From positions 44,144,352 through 44,208,351 of the forward strand of contig OX235270.1 in the NCBI GenBank assembly GCA_944472135.2: DNA of 64,000 nt, given 5' to 3'. The position numbers were made by a program, and so were the translations under genes. Below the pieces are notes generated by a model. The model made no database searches and was not told the origin of the DNA. It was given only the letters and a program-made list of their open reading frames with translations. This document shows positions 24,001 to 34,007 of this stretch, one piece after another; position 1 is the stretch's first letter; each line of letters begins with the position of its first letter. The stretch comes from Trichobilharzia regenti. Lineage: Eukaryota; Platyhelminthes; Trematoda; Strigeidida; Schistosomatidae.

Positions 24001-27000
24001 ATCAGCAACAGGGATCTCTGGGAGCGAACCAATCAGGAACCGATTGTGAAACAAATAGGCAGAAAGAAATGGAGATGGATTGGCCATACGCTGAGGAAAC
24101 CATCAAGTGACATCACTAGACAAGCCCTCGAGTGGAACCCGAAAGGGAGGCGGCGAGTTGGTCGTCCAAGGGTGACTTGGAGGAGGTCATGCGAGGAGGA
24201 GATGAAAGCATGTGGACAGACCTGGAGCAGGGTGAAAAAGTTGTCAGAAAACCGAAGTCAATGGAGGTGCGCAGCTGAAGCCCTATGTTCCTCTAGGAAC
24301 TAAAGGATACAATAATAATAATAATAATAATAATTCATCCGAAGTGGGTGTTAAAACGAAATATTGTAGAATAGGAGAATAGGACATTCAGGCAACCAGT
24401 ATTTTGTCTGAGCCACATTTTTTTTACAATGTTTGTTGACTGATAAAATAATAGGGTGAAGACATGTGGAGAAAACACAATCATCAATGAAATAACTTTT
24501 TGCATATTTCAGTATCTAGGTGAATAATTTGTACAGACATAATTCATTATTCTATAACTTACTGGTTAAAGTGTTCAACTTTGAAGAATTTAATCAAAGT
24601 TTTGAACAAAACACTTAATAGCTTGGTTTCTTAGTTGCATTACTTTAATGTTGTTACTAGACTAAGCAGTTTTTGTATAGTCGAAAGGTGAAAATTTTTA
24701 ATCACAACATTTCAGCTACGCCTATTTATTTTGTTGTCATAGCAGAGTTTAAGGACAAGCAACTGTAAATGTTTGAAGAGATTTCAATACACTACATTAC
24801 AATGAAGCAAATATATCTTATATATCATGAATATATGAAGTGGACGTTCTGGCAAGTAAATTCTATTATCTGAAAACAGTAAGCAATGCTTACCATTCGA
24901 GTGCATATTATTTATAAATTTTTCATTATAATTAATGAAAGCAACAAATAAAATATGAAATGCTCAAGTGATAAGCACTAACATTTTTCCCGTTTAAGTT
25001 TTTGTAAGACAAGTAATGTTGTATCGGTGTGGGGATAGAATTTAAACTGACAGGCAAAGTGATTTGTGAAAACGTGATACAGTCTGAAAGAGTAGCATTT
25101 TCATTGTGAGGTTACGCGAATCTAAAGTAATTAGGAATGAGTTGGGTTGCTGTATTGCTTAAGCTATTTTCTTTTTTGTATAAAACTGCTTTTTTCCAAT
25201 ATAGATCATTTCAAATTGAGAACTAATTCTATTTTCTTTTTGTCGGAATGTTGAAGCAATTACGAAAACATTTGTGAAGGTGACTTCACTGAGATACAAC
25301 AGTTATAATGTCTTTTACTCATGAATAATAGACACGCAAGCTTGCATCTCAACAATTTATGGATAACAGAGGTCTGTTTTCCAAAGCAACTTCATATTTC
25401 AAATATTCCTAAACCTTCTGTCTGTCTGTCTGGATACAACATAGAACTTGGCACCGACGTGCGGCAGTTCGAGTTGCCACGTTCCAAATAGCACACAAAG
25501 GTAGACAAGAAGATGAGTGGAGAGAATTAATAGAGTTTCACAAGTATAAGAGTGAAACAGAATGAGTAATGGTAGAAAGGAATATGAAAGATTGTAGAGA
25601 CTGAATACATCTGCACCATTGAAAACGATTTTGAGCCATGTCACCTATTGTCTCCAGCCATTGATTCCTAGATTCCCGAGGGTCCCAACCCTGAAGTCTG
25701 CATCTCCCTACCTACCTGACTCAGTTTAACTGTCAAGGATTTCATGGATTGATGCCATGTTTTTGTTTGGCCACCACTGGCTCTTTTCCAACCTGCACCT
25801 ATATCAGCTAGTAATGCCCGTCGGGGGAGGCGATGGTTAGGCACGCGCACCACGTGACCTAGCCATCTCAATCTATGTAACTTTATAGCCTCGTCGATTG
25901 ATTTTCCCTCTTTGCCTAACACTCTACGCCTAACGTCAACATTACTTACCTTGTTAAACCACCTAACGTGAGAAAGAGATCGCAGACATCTATGATCAAA
26001 AACAGTCAACCTTTTCATGTATTCAACTCGTATTGGCCATGTTTCAGAGCTATAGAGAAGGACAGAGTGAACTGATGAGCAGTACACACGTCCCTTGGTT
26101 GATAGCCGGATGTCACGCCTACGCCAGAGGTGGTGTAAGTCAGCGAAAGCAGCTCGAGCTTTTTGGATCCGTGCTGAGATTTCGTCACCAATCAGTCCGT
26201 TGGTGCTGATACAACTTCCCAAATAGGTGAAGTGGTCAACATGTTCTATCACTTCACTCCCTATCACTAAGCTAGGAGTTGACGTAGTTCAGTCCTGTAG
26301 TAGCATCTTACATTTTACAGGGGCGAATCGCATGCTAAACATACGAAGATTGCTGCTCAAGGTGTTCAGAAGACTCTGCATTTTGTCAGCATCCTCCTCT
26401 AACAGGACTATGTCATCTGCATATTCGAAGTCCATAAGACTTATTCCCTGGTAACAAGTCGATTCCTAAGTCGTTACGTTCAGTTAAGGATACTTCCATC
26501 AGCATATCTATGATGAAATTAAACAGGAATGGGGAAAGTGGACATCCCTGTCGGACACCACTGGTTGTTATCAATTCAGATGACAATTCCCCATAAGCCC
26601 TTACACGACTACATGAGTTTGAATAGAGTGAATTTATTAGTGCAATGTACTTTCTTGGCACTCCCTTCACAGTCAGACATTGCCATATTACCTTTCGATA
26701 CACGGAGTCGAAGGCCGCCTTCAAGTCAAGAAATATGGCAATTGTTGGACACCGAAAAGTGTGTCTATGTTCTAGGATCTGTCGGAGAGTGAAGATATGA
26801 TCTACCTGGTCTAAAGCCTGCTTGATTTTCCCTCGTTTGTTCCTCTGGAGTTCTGCTTAGTCTGTGCATGATTACTGAGCCTAGGGTTTTAGAAACTATG
26901 TTCGTTAGGCTGATCCCCTTATGATTATCACATGAGGACTTGTTTCCCTTCTTGAATATCGGTATAATAAGTGACTTACCTCAGTCTGATGGAACCGTCT

Positions 27001-30000
27001 CTTATTCCCAGACGTTGCCTCGTACCTTAGTTAATCTACATACTAGTATGTCACCCCCATGTTTAAACACCTCCGGAATAATTCCGTCGGGTCCTGCTGC
27101 TTTGCCTCGTTTCAAATTACAGATAGCTTTTGTGACCTCGCTTACAGACGGCGGACCAGTGTCTATATCCCATTCGGGTGTGTGCTGGATGGCGGGAGGT
27201 TCAGTGTGGCTGTAGCCAAGTTAAATTGTTCCTCAAAGTGTTCTTTCCAGCGTTCAAGGCGTTTATCCTGAGAGCTAATTAAGGAGCCATTTTTCTCAGA
27301 AATAGTCTCGCTTATGATTTGCCTTCTCCCACCCGTTTCCATGATGAGTCTAAAGAGTTAACTAGTGTTTTCCTAAAGCTTACCGTACTTAGAACTTCTA
27401 TTATTATGAAAAAACAACAGGCGCTCAAAACACACTTCAAAAAATTAACATGTATGGTACCGTAAATATGATAATCTACTTCATTCATCAGTTATGTCCA
27501 AAAAAAATATTTAAGTGTTGGTTTGTAGGGATTTGATTGGTTACAGGATTTCATCATGAGGCGATATTAGTTAGAGGACCATTGGAAAACCTGGGAGTAC
27601 TGGACAGATGTTTTGTCCTAGTTTGGGACTCTTCATCAGTAGGCATCCACCGGGGTTCGAACCCGGTTTTATTCATCACTTTTTTAATTGAGAAAATAAA
27701 GTCCTAGCACATTGCTTATGGAGTAAAAACCACTTATTTTAGTTTAAAACCATTTTCCCTATTGGCCTGAAAAACTTTTGTTGCATTTGAATTTCTCCAT
27801 AAACGTTAGGGATAGGATTTCACTTTTGTCAATGTTACCATGAAAGTAAATCATGGACTAAGGGGTATTTGACTTTAAAAAAATAAATGAATACTAGAGA
27901 GATATTATTAAAACATTTTCAACACTAATAAATTGGGAAATGAAGGAATTAAAATGGGTTAATATATGTAAGTGAGCTTATGAATAAATATATTGAGATG
28001 CTTAGGGTAATTAATAACTGTGCAAATCGATCGGATTTTGAATAATTCCATTAAGAAATTTATCAAAAAACCATTTTGTTGTATAAATTGGTTGCCACTG
28101 AAAGTTTTTATCACTGTTTCTGTCTAAAGACACGGGGTAGTGGGAGTGATAGTAACAGGATTCTCATATGGTACTAACTTCTAATGAAAACTGCTTTATA
28201 TCTTTGACAGCACTTTCTTCTGATATCTTTAGTTAAAAACGTACCAACTTATTGTCACAAGCTGTTTAACATCCCAAAGTGAACATGTAGTGCATATAAT
28301 GATCTTATTATGGGACCTCGACGCCCATTTCTACTAAACGATACACTAATAAAGTCTTATGTTATGAACTCGTTTTAAACTATCACTAATTTTGAAGTTG
28401 TGCGGTATATGGTGAATATATCAGTCTGAAGTGTAGCGGTAGTGTACAACTGAAAGGATGTTCAAGAGAAATAAACTAAGACATCACAACAGTCCACTAA
28501 GTGGCTAACTGCAAGTAAAAACATTAATATAAAAGGTAAGAGTTTCTCCAACAAAACTGTTAAGATGCTAGAGCTCTAAAACTGGAGCTACTAACCTGAA
28601 GTTAAATACACTTGGCCAGAAGTATTTGCTCTCCAATAAGACCGAAGTTATAAGCGTCTTACTACAGTAGAGCAACTATCTACCCTTGATATATGTATAA
28701 AACTATCTACCCCTTATTCAACCCTTTACACGTTAGTATTTCTGCTGAATTTTTATTTTTGTTCAGTTAAAAAATGTGACGACTTGAAATAATGAAGTTT
28801 CAAGCGAACTCCCAGATCAGTGTTTTTCTGATGGTTTTCTAACCTACTCATAACTCATAGCCTTGGAAATTTATGAGTAATAGTATTTACCCTCATATAT
28901 GTATATACCGATTGCTCTTTGATTGATCTGTGGTTGCTATAAGTTATACATTGTTTATCAGGAGAAGATTCATTAAATATAAAATAATATGATATACAAT
29001 ATTTAGATTTACTGGTTGAATTATATTGGAAAATTCGCAATCTCTAATGCCTGGACTGAAAGGTGAATAAATTTGTCAAGAGTATAATAAGCCAGGATGT
29101 TACTAATGTACACCGATCTACTGTAATCCACTTTTAAGGATCCAAAACAGCTTTAAGTCTCACTTCACCATATTAGTTCTGAACAAGCAGTAAGTTTTAC
29201 AAGTTCTTATATACTAGGTGTAGTTGATAGTCTTACGGGACTGGCGAACGTAGTAGTGGTGTGTACTGATTAGTTCATGTGTTGAAAATTATTGTAACCT
29301 TACTTATAGCATTCAGGATAATGATTCAGGTAGATATTAATAGCTGAAAATAACTTGAAGTAATGACTCTGTCACGGTTTTATTCGAAATAGTAAATAAT
29401 TTAAATATGTGTTAATATGCTAACTGCATCCCATGTGACTCAAGTGGTAGCCAAACGTGTTTTCCCAGATAACGTAGTCCACACTTTGTGTAACTTCAAA
29501 CATTTCCGCTTATATAAAATAAATTTGATAATGACGGAGCCACTCCATATTCACTGATTCTCAATCAGCTCACTGTCAGTTTTCCGAACAAACCTATAGA
29601 AATACTAGGCTATATATGTCGAGCGAGCAGAATTTGCTGGAGGAATACTTATGGAGGTGCTAAACTAAAAACAGATAAATAAGACTAATTAATGTCAGTA
29701 GTGGAAAATCATATGTCCATTCTAACAATGAATTTCGCATTATTTTGAACCAAAGACTTGCAAAAACGACATATGCGTAAAAACAAGTCAGGAGACTTAA
29801 ATAAAATGAGAATCAAAGGTAAATATATGCCGCATAATGAGTCATTGTAAGATAACAAGGTCTTTCTAATATAAGTGTGAACAGAGTAGTAATTTATGAA
29901 CCACGAAGTGTTAAAAAACAATATATCAAATTGCTTAACTGGAGTTAGCTTGATTATCCCTAAAACTCAGTGCTTATTTAGAGTTTCCATAAATCTAACT

Positions 30001-31556
30001 TCTGAATTTTAACTTGTGCAGGTGTTAATTCGTTTAACATTTTACTTGAAACAAGCCTAAACAACAGTAGCAGTATTACATAAAAAACTACTTAGAAAAT
30101 TGACTGGTTGGAAATAACTTAGAAATTAATGCACGGAATAACTTGTGGTTGCATACCAAAAATTGTTTAAGTGTCATTCCCTACGTTTTTATAACATCCA
30201 AAAAGGAATCATAGCAAACATGCCTGCTAATCTTCTACGAGATCTTTGCTGTACTACAAGGCTTTCTGCATCTATGATGAAATAGTTCGGGTGTCAGGAA
30301 TATAACACATATAATACATCAGGGAATATGAAATTAAAATAGTAGTTCTACGCTCCAAATATGAAACAAGTATTTTGAACTGTCTCTAGCTACTAGAATT
30401 TAATATGGTAAAATGAGACTTTTGCTTCGAGCAAAGTACAGTTAGTCGTGTTTTAATAAAATGACGAACGAAGACATATACAATGACTTTAAATATGTTA
30501 AAACAAAGCATAAGACAGACATATGTGAACAAATAACCTCAGGACATTAATAAATAGCATATTTAGTAGAGGAAATATATACTGCAGAGCCACACAACAT
30601 AAATGCTACTCACTAGCATTGCATATACTGAAGGTTATATCTGTGAATACAGAGACAAATGACTCAGCTTAAGCTGTAGGTGAGTGTTACGGTTCCTCCC
30701 AAAAAACTGTAAATTTCTTCCACCGTACAACATTAAGATTGTTTGGTTTTTAGTTCAAGGTGAGTGAAAACGTCTTCAAATGTGAATAATTATGGACATA
30801 CTCATTAGTAAGAAACAAGACCCACAGTGTTCCCCACAAAAAATTAATACCGCAACAAAATGAACAACCGATTAGTAAGGCAATGGATGTACACATTCAC
30901 TACTAGTCGCAAAAAGGTAGTCGAATCTATGGTTGAACTACTGTAAATAAATAACCCATTCATCAACGCAACAAAATGCCAGTGGGTTAACAGACTACGA
31001 TCCATATTAAAATGAAAAGTCCAAATGTCTTACCTTTAAATCACGGTGTATCACGTTCCCAGAGTGGATGTATTTAACTGCACGAAGCAGTTGATAAAAG
31101 ATAAACACTCTATGTATATCTTTTAACATACCTCCCTTCTTGATGCAGTTATGAAGATCAGTTTCTATTTTAATAAAATAAATGAATTTGTTTTACCCAT
31201 ATATTCAAACACCAAGTATATATCTTTATCATTTTCCGCTCTTATAACATTAAGTAGTCGAATAATGTTTGGATGCTGAGAAAATTCTTGTAGGAAAGAA
31301 ATTTCACGAAACGTCCGCTTGAAAAATTCTTTCTTTAAAAGAACATGGCGCATACCTGAGCATCTGTTTGATTTCGAAAGGCATCAAATATCTTTTTCAA
31401 TGCAACCGTTTTGCGTGTTTTCCTATTCCGAGCCTTCCAGACGATTCCATAGGCCTACACAAGACAGTAAGACCTAATTTTACTAACCCCCTTCCCTAAA
31501 CGCTTCATGATTTCATAGTTTCTTAGAATAACTGGTTCAACTTCTAAATGCATCAT
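8093..31556 (-). CDS. MAPK15: Mitogen-activated protein kinase 15 (ERK7/ERK8), 3' end missing
   Basis: Eight minus-strand exons join in phase: 31556-31488, 31454-31356, 31317-31197, 31164-31034, 20972-20627, 12353-12296, 9538-9401 and 8198-8093 (1068 nt, 356 codons). All introns are GT...AG. The start is a tandem ATG ATG with an upstream in-frame TAA. The kinase motifs are complete: GKGAYG glycine loop (across the first intron), VALKK lysine, HRDLKPSN (split by the fourth intron), DFG, and the activation motif [16 protein letters not shown] after a long acidic insert, and a post-kinase YRQKLYE block, place it in the ERK7/8 (MAPK15) group. Family members are atypical MAP kinases that autophosphorylate and act in ciliogenesis and autophagy; that role is known from the family, not seen here. 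Introns are 33, 38, 32, 10061, 8273, 2757 and 1202 nt. The final exon ends at a donor, so the C-terminal tail is not identified. Confidence 0.93.
8325..8560 (-). mobile_element. tRNA-derived SINE, full length
   Basis: On the minus strand the head reads like a tRNA: an A-box-like GGTATAGCGGTTAAG and a perfect B-box stem-loop CCGGGGTTCGATCCCCGG. The body follows (AGGTTGGGCATGAGGC, CTTCAAGCC, GCCCTATGTTCCACTGGGGAACGTGAAGG) and ends in an A-run. Imperfect 10-bp direct repeats, AATTCATGAG (8315-8324) and AATTCACGAC (8561-8570), flank it. It sits in the intron between the last two identified MAPK15 exons. It is the same family as the copies at 57480 and 58865. Confidence 0.85.
8571..9400. other. 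MAPK15 intron, nothing else recognised
   Basis: Intronic sequence between the exon ending at 9401 and the SINE. It contains a G-rich run near 9158-9180 (GGTGGGGGGGAGGGCGGGGTGG) but no coding or repeat family that I recognise. Confidence 0.4.
9944..11336 (-). mobile_element. RTE-type (SR2-like) retrotransposon, 5'-truncated, second copy
   Basis: This is the sister copy of 2848-4436, in the same orientation and nearly identical over long stretches (for example 3345-3647 and 10435-10737 translate identically). It carries RT blocks from [15 protein letters not shown] (about 11280-11310) to the C-terminal [12 protein letters not shown] region. It ends in the AATTCCTAGAGGAACATAGGG 3' tail (plus-strand view) and a TTA-rich microsatellite. 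The 5-nt insertion after motif A (about 11133-11138) and the FALDD form of motif C (10833-10850) are shared with the other two copies. It lies in the MAPK15 intron between 9539 and 12295. Confidence 0.9.
11337..12295. other. MAPK15 intron, nothing else recognised
   Basis: AT-rich intron sequence between the RTE copy and the 58-nt exon. No open frame or repeat could be assigned. Confidence 0.4.
12658..13450. mobile_element. Foldback element with hammerhead-like ends
   Basis: Two inverted arms of about 105 bases (12658-12762 and 13347-13450) enclose about 580 bases without recognisable coding. Each arm holds a hammerhead-like core: CTGAAGA, one extra A, a 6-bp stem GTTCGG/CCGAAC and GAAACG. 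It is at 13367-13400 on the plus strand and at 12704-12737 on the minus strand. PLE terminal repeats are known to encode hammerhead motifs, so this may be a coding-less PLE derivative. It lies in the MAPK15 intron between 12354 and 20626. Confidence 0.6.
13451..13980. other. MAPK15 intron, nothing recognised
   Basis: No gene, repeat family or RNA could be recognised here. Confidence 0.4.
13981..15607 (-). mobile_element. PLE remnant with long inverted terminal repeats
   Basis: Inverted arms of about 340 bases (13981-14322 and 15274-15607) flank a short interior. The interior encodes, on the minus strand (14668-14967), a frame with the PLE linker blocks FIKR and SEIITRTL. These line up with LIKKH and SEIITRKL of the copy at 732-1313. 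A further block at about 14690-14760 matches the region just before GIY-YIG. The RT core and the endonuclease are missing. Each arm itself carries an open frame of about 50 codons (starting [11 protein letters not shown]) that is the same in both arms, simply because they are inverted copies. Confidence 0.7.
15608..16195. other. MAPK15 intron, nothing recognised
   Basis: No gene or repeat assigned, apart from a short AAC-rich run at about 16165-16195. Confidence 0.4.
16219..16960 (+). pseudogene. PLE 3' fragment (RT thumb to GIY-YIG)
   Basis: The plus-strand frame from about 16219 reads [16 protein letters not shown], then [24 protein letters not shown] and a Gly-Tyr-like YESSYIG-type block that is broken by frameshift near 16600. 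It ends with an [22 protein letters not shown] tail. The order is that of the last third of a PLE protein. It is a different subfamily from both 244-1660 and 33813-36228. Confidence 0.75.
17100..17160 (+). other. Hammerhead-like motif at PLE 3' end, incomplete
   Basis: CTGATGA (17104-17110) is followed after nine bases by GAAA and then by a long hairpin (AATAAA ... ATGGTACCAT ... TTTATT), which would serve as stem III. Stem II is nearly absent and stem I does not pair, so this would be a decayed ribozyme at best. Its position just after a PLE coding remnant fits known PLE hammerheads. Confidence 0.3.
17322..17790 (+). pseudogene. PLE-like C-terminal fragment
   Basis: A frame from 17322 holds [13 protein letters not shown], then a degenerate RPKD block. 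A Cys-rich region follows ([14 protein letters not shown]) that resembles the domain entering GIY-YIG in PLE proteins. Stops follow, and the endonuclease catalytic part is not visible. The assignment rests on block order and is moderate. Confidence 0.45.
17791..19480. other. MAPK15 intron, nothing recognised
   Basis: A 1.7-kb stretch without an assignable gene or repeat. Confidence 0.4.
19500..20480 (+). pseudogene. Old RTE-type element with internal deletion
   Basis: Endonuclease blocks are visible in broken frames: TWNVCTMF near 19538, [12 protein letters not shown] near 19690-19730, [26 protein letters not shown] near 19750-19835 and a VSDHYLL block near 19890. The copy then jumps to the late region ([11 protein letters not shown] near 20005, a TNVKSV-type block, then an [11 protein letters not shown] block near 20195). 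The RT core between these blocks is deleted. Same old subfamily as 4500-7150. It lies in the MAPK15 intron. Confidence 0.7.
21016..21049. repeat. (AT)n microsatellite
   Basis: About 17 uninterrupted AT units, just 5' of the MAPK15 exon that starts at 20972. Confidence 0.95.
21630..21995 (+). mobile_element. RTE-type 3' end fragment
   Basis: Contains [36 protein letters not shown], the typical C-terminal block of SR2-like RTEs, then SSDITRQA and the [11 protein letters not shown] block. It finishes AGGAATTAAAGGAT(ATAATAATAATAATG). Small indels break the frame relative to the copy at 23930. Confidence 0.85.
22421..22618 (-). mobile_element. tRNA-derived SINE, decayed
   Basis: Same body as the SINE at 57480-57700 on the minus strand, with a mutated B-box region (GACAGGTATCGAAGCCC in plus-strand view) and a truncated head. 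Confidence 0.7.
22770..22937 (+). mobile_element. tRNA-derived SINE body, 5'-truncated
   Basis: The plus-strand body (CCTTTACCTCGTTAAGCCGG, GCAACCCCATCCTG, TTCCACTTGGAAAGTAAAGG, A-rich tail) lacks the tRNA head. It lies head-to-head with the copy at 22421-22618. Confidence 0.7.
23337..23484 (+). repeat. Hairpin-forming satellite/SINE-like repeat carrying the ribozyme
   Basis: Two inverted arms, 23337-23382 and 23438-23484, match over about 46 bases with one or two mismatches. The right arm contains the 3' half of the hammerhead ribozyme. The preceding bases (about 23235-23336) probably belong to the same repeat but cannot be delimited. Confidence 0.75.
23411..23455 (+). ncRNA. Type I hammerhead ribozyme, Schistosoma satellite type
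   Basis: All core elements are present in order. The stem I strand ATCCAG (23411-23416) is followed by the CTGACGA box (23417-23423). Stem II is GTCC/GGAC around the loop CAAATA, and is followed by GAAA. The 3-bp stem III ATG/CAT has a 2-nt loop. The cleavage triplet ATC comes next (cut predicted after 23449), then the stem I partner CTGGAT (23450-23455). The seventh core base is C instead of U, a position where any base is allowed. The stem II and loop sequence is that of the well-known self-cleaving RNA of Schistosoma satellite/SINE-like DNA. The transcript is expected to cut itself into monomers. It lies in the MAPK15 intron between 20973 and 31033, on the strand opposite to the gene. Confidence 0.9.
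23930..24338 (+). mobile_element. RTE-type 3' end fragment, intact C-terminal frame
   Basis: One open frame runs from [17 protein letters not shown] through [37 protein letters not shown] and [11 protein letters not shown] to a stop at 24303. The 3' tail CTAGGAACTAAAGGATAC and an (AAT)n microsatellite follow. The uninterrupted frame suggests a younger copy than most others here. Confidence 0.9.
24340..25650. other. MAPK15 intron, nothing recognised
   Basis: AT-rich sequence between two retroelements, with no assignable gene or repeat. Confidence 0.4.
25655..27380 (-). mobile_element. Second type of non-LTR retrotransposon (RT and C-terminal region)
   Basis: On the minus strand the RT blocks read in order: [12 protein letters not shown] (motif A, about 26690-26725), [23 protein letters not shown] (about 26540-26590) and EYADDIVL (motif C, about 26405-26430, catalytic Asp pair intact). 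[11 protein letters not shown] and the [12 protein letters not shown] C-terminal block follow. The frame from 26267 to 25668 is open for 199 codons. Frameshifts separate this frame from motif C and motif C from motif A. It is clearly different from the SR2-like copies in sequence. The clade (RTE or a relative) is inferred from block order. The upstream endonuclease was not seen. Confidence 0.85.
27521..27690 (-). repeat. tRNA-related SINE-like element with decayed hammerhead
   Basis: Related to 58059-58392. It has GATTTCATCATGAGGCGATATTAG, a B-box-like GGGGTTCGAACCCGG, and on the minus strand CTGATGA (27639-27633), a GTCC/GGAC stem and AAAAC in place of GAAAC. The core is therefore mutated. 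Confidence 0.6.
27691..31033. other. MAPK15 intron, nothing recognised
   Basis: A 3.3-kb AT-rich part of the 10-kb intron. I saw no retroelement blocks, no convincing exon and no RNA gene. Confidence 0.45.
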
Positions 31557-33801
31557 TGCATTCTCATTTTAATAAAACGGGTACTCTGTGTGACCAATAG
31601 AAACGAGTTAAAACAACAGAGTATCCGTACTGTACCGATAAAAAGAACGGGTAGCTCAAATTATTAGTTCTTTCTTTCTGATGATCAAAAATAGTCCTGG
31701 ATTTTTGCGTGACTTTGAAATTTATTTTTGTCTCTGTCTCATTTACATTTAAACTGATGTTTACGAACAATTTTCAGGCCTGCATAATTTTTACTTGAAT
31801 CTAACTGAGACAAGTTCACTGTGAATAGTGAATCTAGCCTCACATTTACTGCTTTAATGTAGTCATTAGAAATTTTTTATATTCCTTTTTTCACTGTGTG
31901 CATGCTCTAATAAACTTAAATGTTTTTCCGTAATAAATATCACTGGTTTAGTTTTTGGCCTTCACGTTCCATTTGGGTGCAGTATACAGTATGAGGGAGG
32001 GGAAAGAAGCACGAGGGTCAAAGAATGGATACCCCAGTAGTCTTCGCACTTTGAATTCAGTGTCACAGACCGTCAAACAACCACTCGTAGATATCGTGCT
32101 AATAGGAGGCAATTCAAATCTCGTTTGCAGTTTTACTTCGTGATTGATGTTCACAACCAGCTGCGAAGTGGAGCAGAGCGCTAAATTATTCCCAAACATT
32201 ATTATCCCTTTTTCTCATCACTGCAGCGGTAAATGATTTTCCAAAATTGTTGACCACAGCAATCATCAGTGAACATTGGATGCTGACCCTCACCGTTTAA
32301 GTCGACTCGTTTAGCTGAAGGATACCTATTAGATAACTCCGCATGGTGGTGAATACTTAACTTGGTACCTATTTTCACACTTCTGTAGCCAATTTTTGTT
32401 CCCATCCCCTATTTCTGTCTCAGAGGATTCCGAAATGATGATTATTTTGGCAGCAAATGAGGGTTCGGGTTTCCATGTAACACGGTCTAATACTGAAGAA
32501 CAACCCAAGGTTCGTTTCAACATCTCCTTCTCTGCGTATTATAAAATCTCTAACTGGGGTATCATCATTTCATCCATTTTGGCTGTTGAATAAGTGGTCA
32601 GATGGTTTCTTACAAATATACTATGTAAAAACTGCCGGTAAAATCCAGAAAACAAGAGATACAACAACTGAACTAGCTGAGATGCGGTTGAATCTGACCT
32701 TATTATGCATAATAAATTTATCCTGGGAACATGTATTATGTGTTGGCACACCAAGTATCAGGTGTGCAGCAAAAGTCGGCATGCATGCCAGGAAGTAGAG
32801 TATTGTTCTGACTTCACCTGGTATTTTAACTCTGAGTTATATTTGTCGCATTTCGAAATCATTTCATCGATATATTTATCAACCTTGGGAGAGTATATAC
32901 ATAATCAGGCAGAAGGATTTACCTTTTCTATATCAGAATGTGACAAGCGAATTTCCTGGATGGCATATCTGTACGGATGAAGGGAAACATTCAGGTGACT
33001 GGTGAACTGTATCAAACCTTATCAATGGATGATGTCTATCAGCTTGGATTTGAACAGGAACAACTTGTAAATGTTATATATTTTGTAGATCTGGTGGATT
33101 ACAACGCCCGGCTAATTCGCTGAACCAATGAACAGTATAGACTGATTCTCTCTAATACAACACTATAGGTTAAACATCCAATGTTCATTCAGACAGGCGT
33201 AAATTAATTCCTTCAGTAACAGTCTGTCTTAGTAGCAGCAATAGGTGCTTTTGCAGGCTTGGTATCCACGGTTTATGTACGGGAATCAAATGAGGGTTAA
33301 TTATTGGCTGTTAGAAAGAAGAATTTTGTAAGCTTTCTATCCGGAGATTAGATATTCGTCTTTGACTTCCAGCAAGACCTTTCACGGACGATGCTGTTTG
33401 CAGTACATAACTTTACATATCCTGTGTAAGTGAAAAATTGTAAATATGCTTACTCCGTGTATATATCACTTATTATATTGGTGATGCCTATAAACTGGCG
33501 TCCCTCATGCATATAAAGTGAGAATATAGTATTATTATTATAACTTGGGAGGTAATTCATTAAAACATTTCATGGAGAAGTACAGCTTACACAGTCAGTG
33601 AATGTCAAGAGTATATCATTGTAATGTAGAGTAAATATCAAGTTTATGCTGGCAGAAGTACCAGGGTTAGTAAACATGCACTGTATTGAATAGCTCGACA
33701 GTCAAATTAAAAATGAAGCCAAATTGTCACCATAAATTCAAAATTGTACGAAAATGGAACTGTATGAACGAGATGAAAACTTTTTGGTAAAGTCACACAG
33801 C
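31557..33801. other. Upstream of MAPK15, unassigned
   Basis: The MAPK15 promoter should lie in the first few hundred bases, but no clear element can be named. At about 31955-32750 the minus strand holds several partial frames (for example 32199-31948, 32523-32329 and 32754-32539) that could be a decayed gene or element. I do not recognise them. Confidence 0.35.
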
Positions 33802-33812
33802 ATGATTGAAAT

Positions 33813-33991
33813 TTAGAAAACAGAAAGATCGAGCGAAGAAATATTTACTTTTCAATTAGATCCTCATCTTTAGCTCTACTCTAATATATATAGCATTTTA
33901 ATTACAATACAACAGTTTGCCAATCAAGTGGCGATAAGTTTGTTAACCATAATTAAAGTGTTAATGGGTTAATAGTTAACGAAGAAAATCA
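33813..33991. repeat. PLE inverted terminal repeat, left
   Basis: Starts TTAGAAAACAG and is the inverted copy of 36050-36228. The outer 78 bases also occur alone at 7189-7266. Confidence 0.93.
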
Positions 33992-34007
33992 TGTTCGAAT
34001 TAACAAG

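Noticed and set aside
31948..32754. Possible minus-strand gene upstream of MAPK15
   Set aside because: Several frames of 60-83 codons exist but contain stops between them and show no domain that I can name. Left as unassigned.
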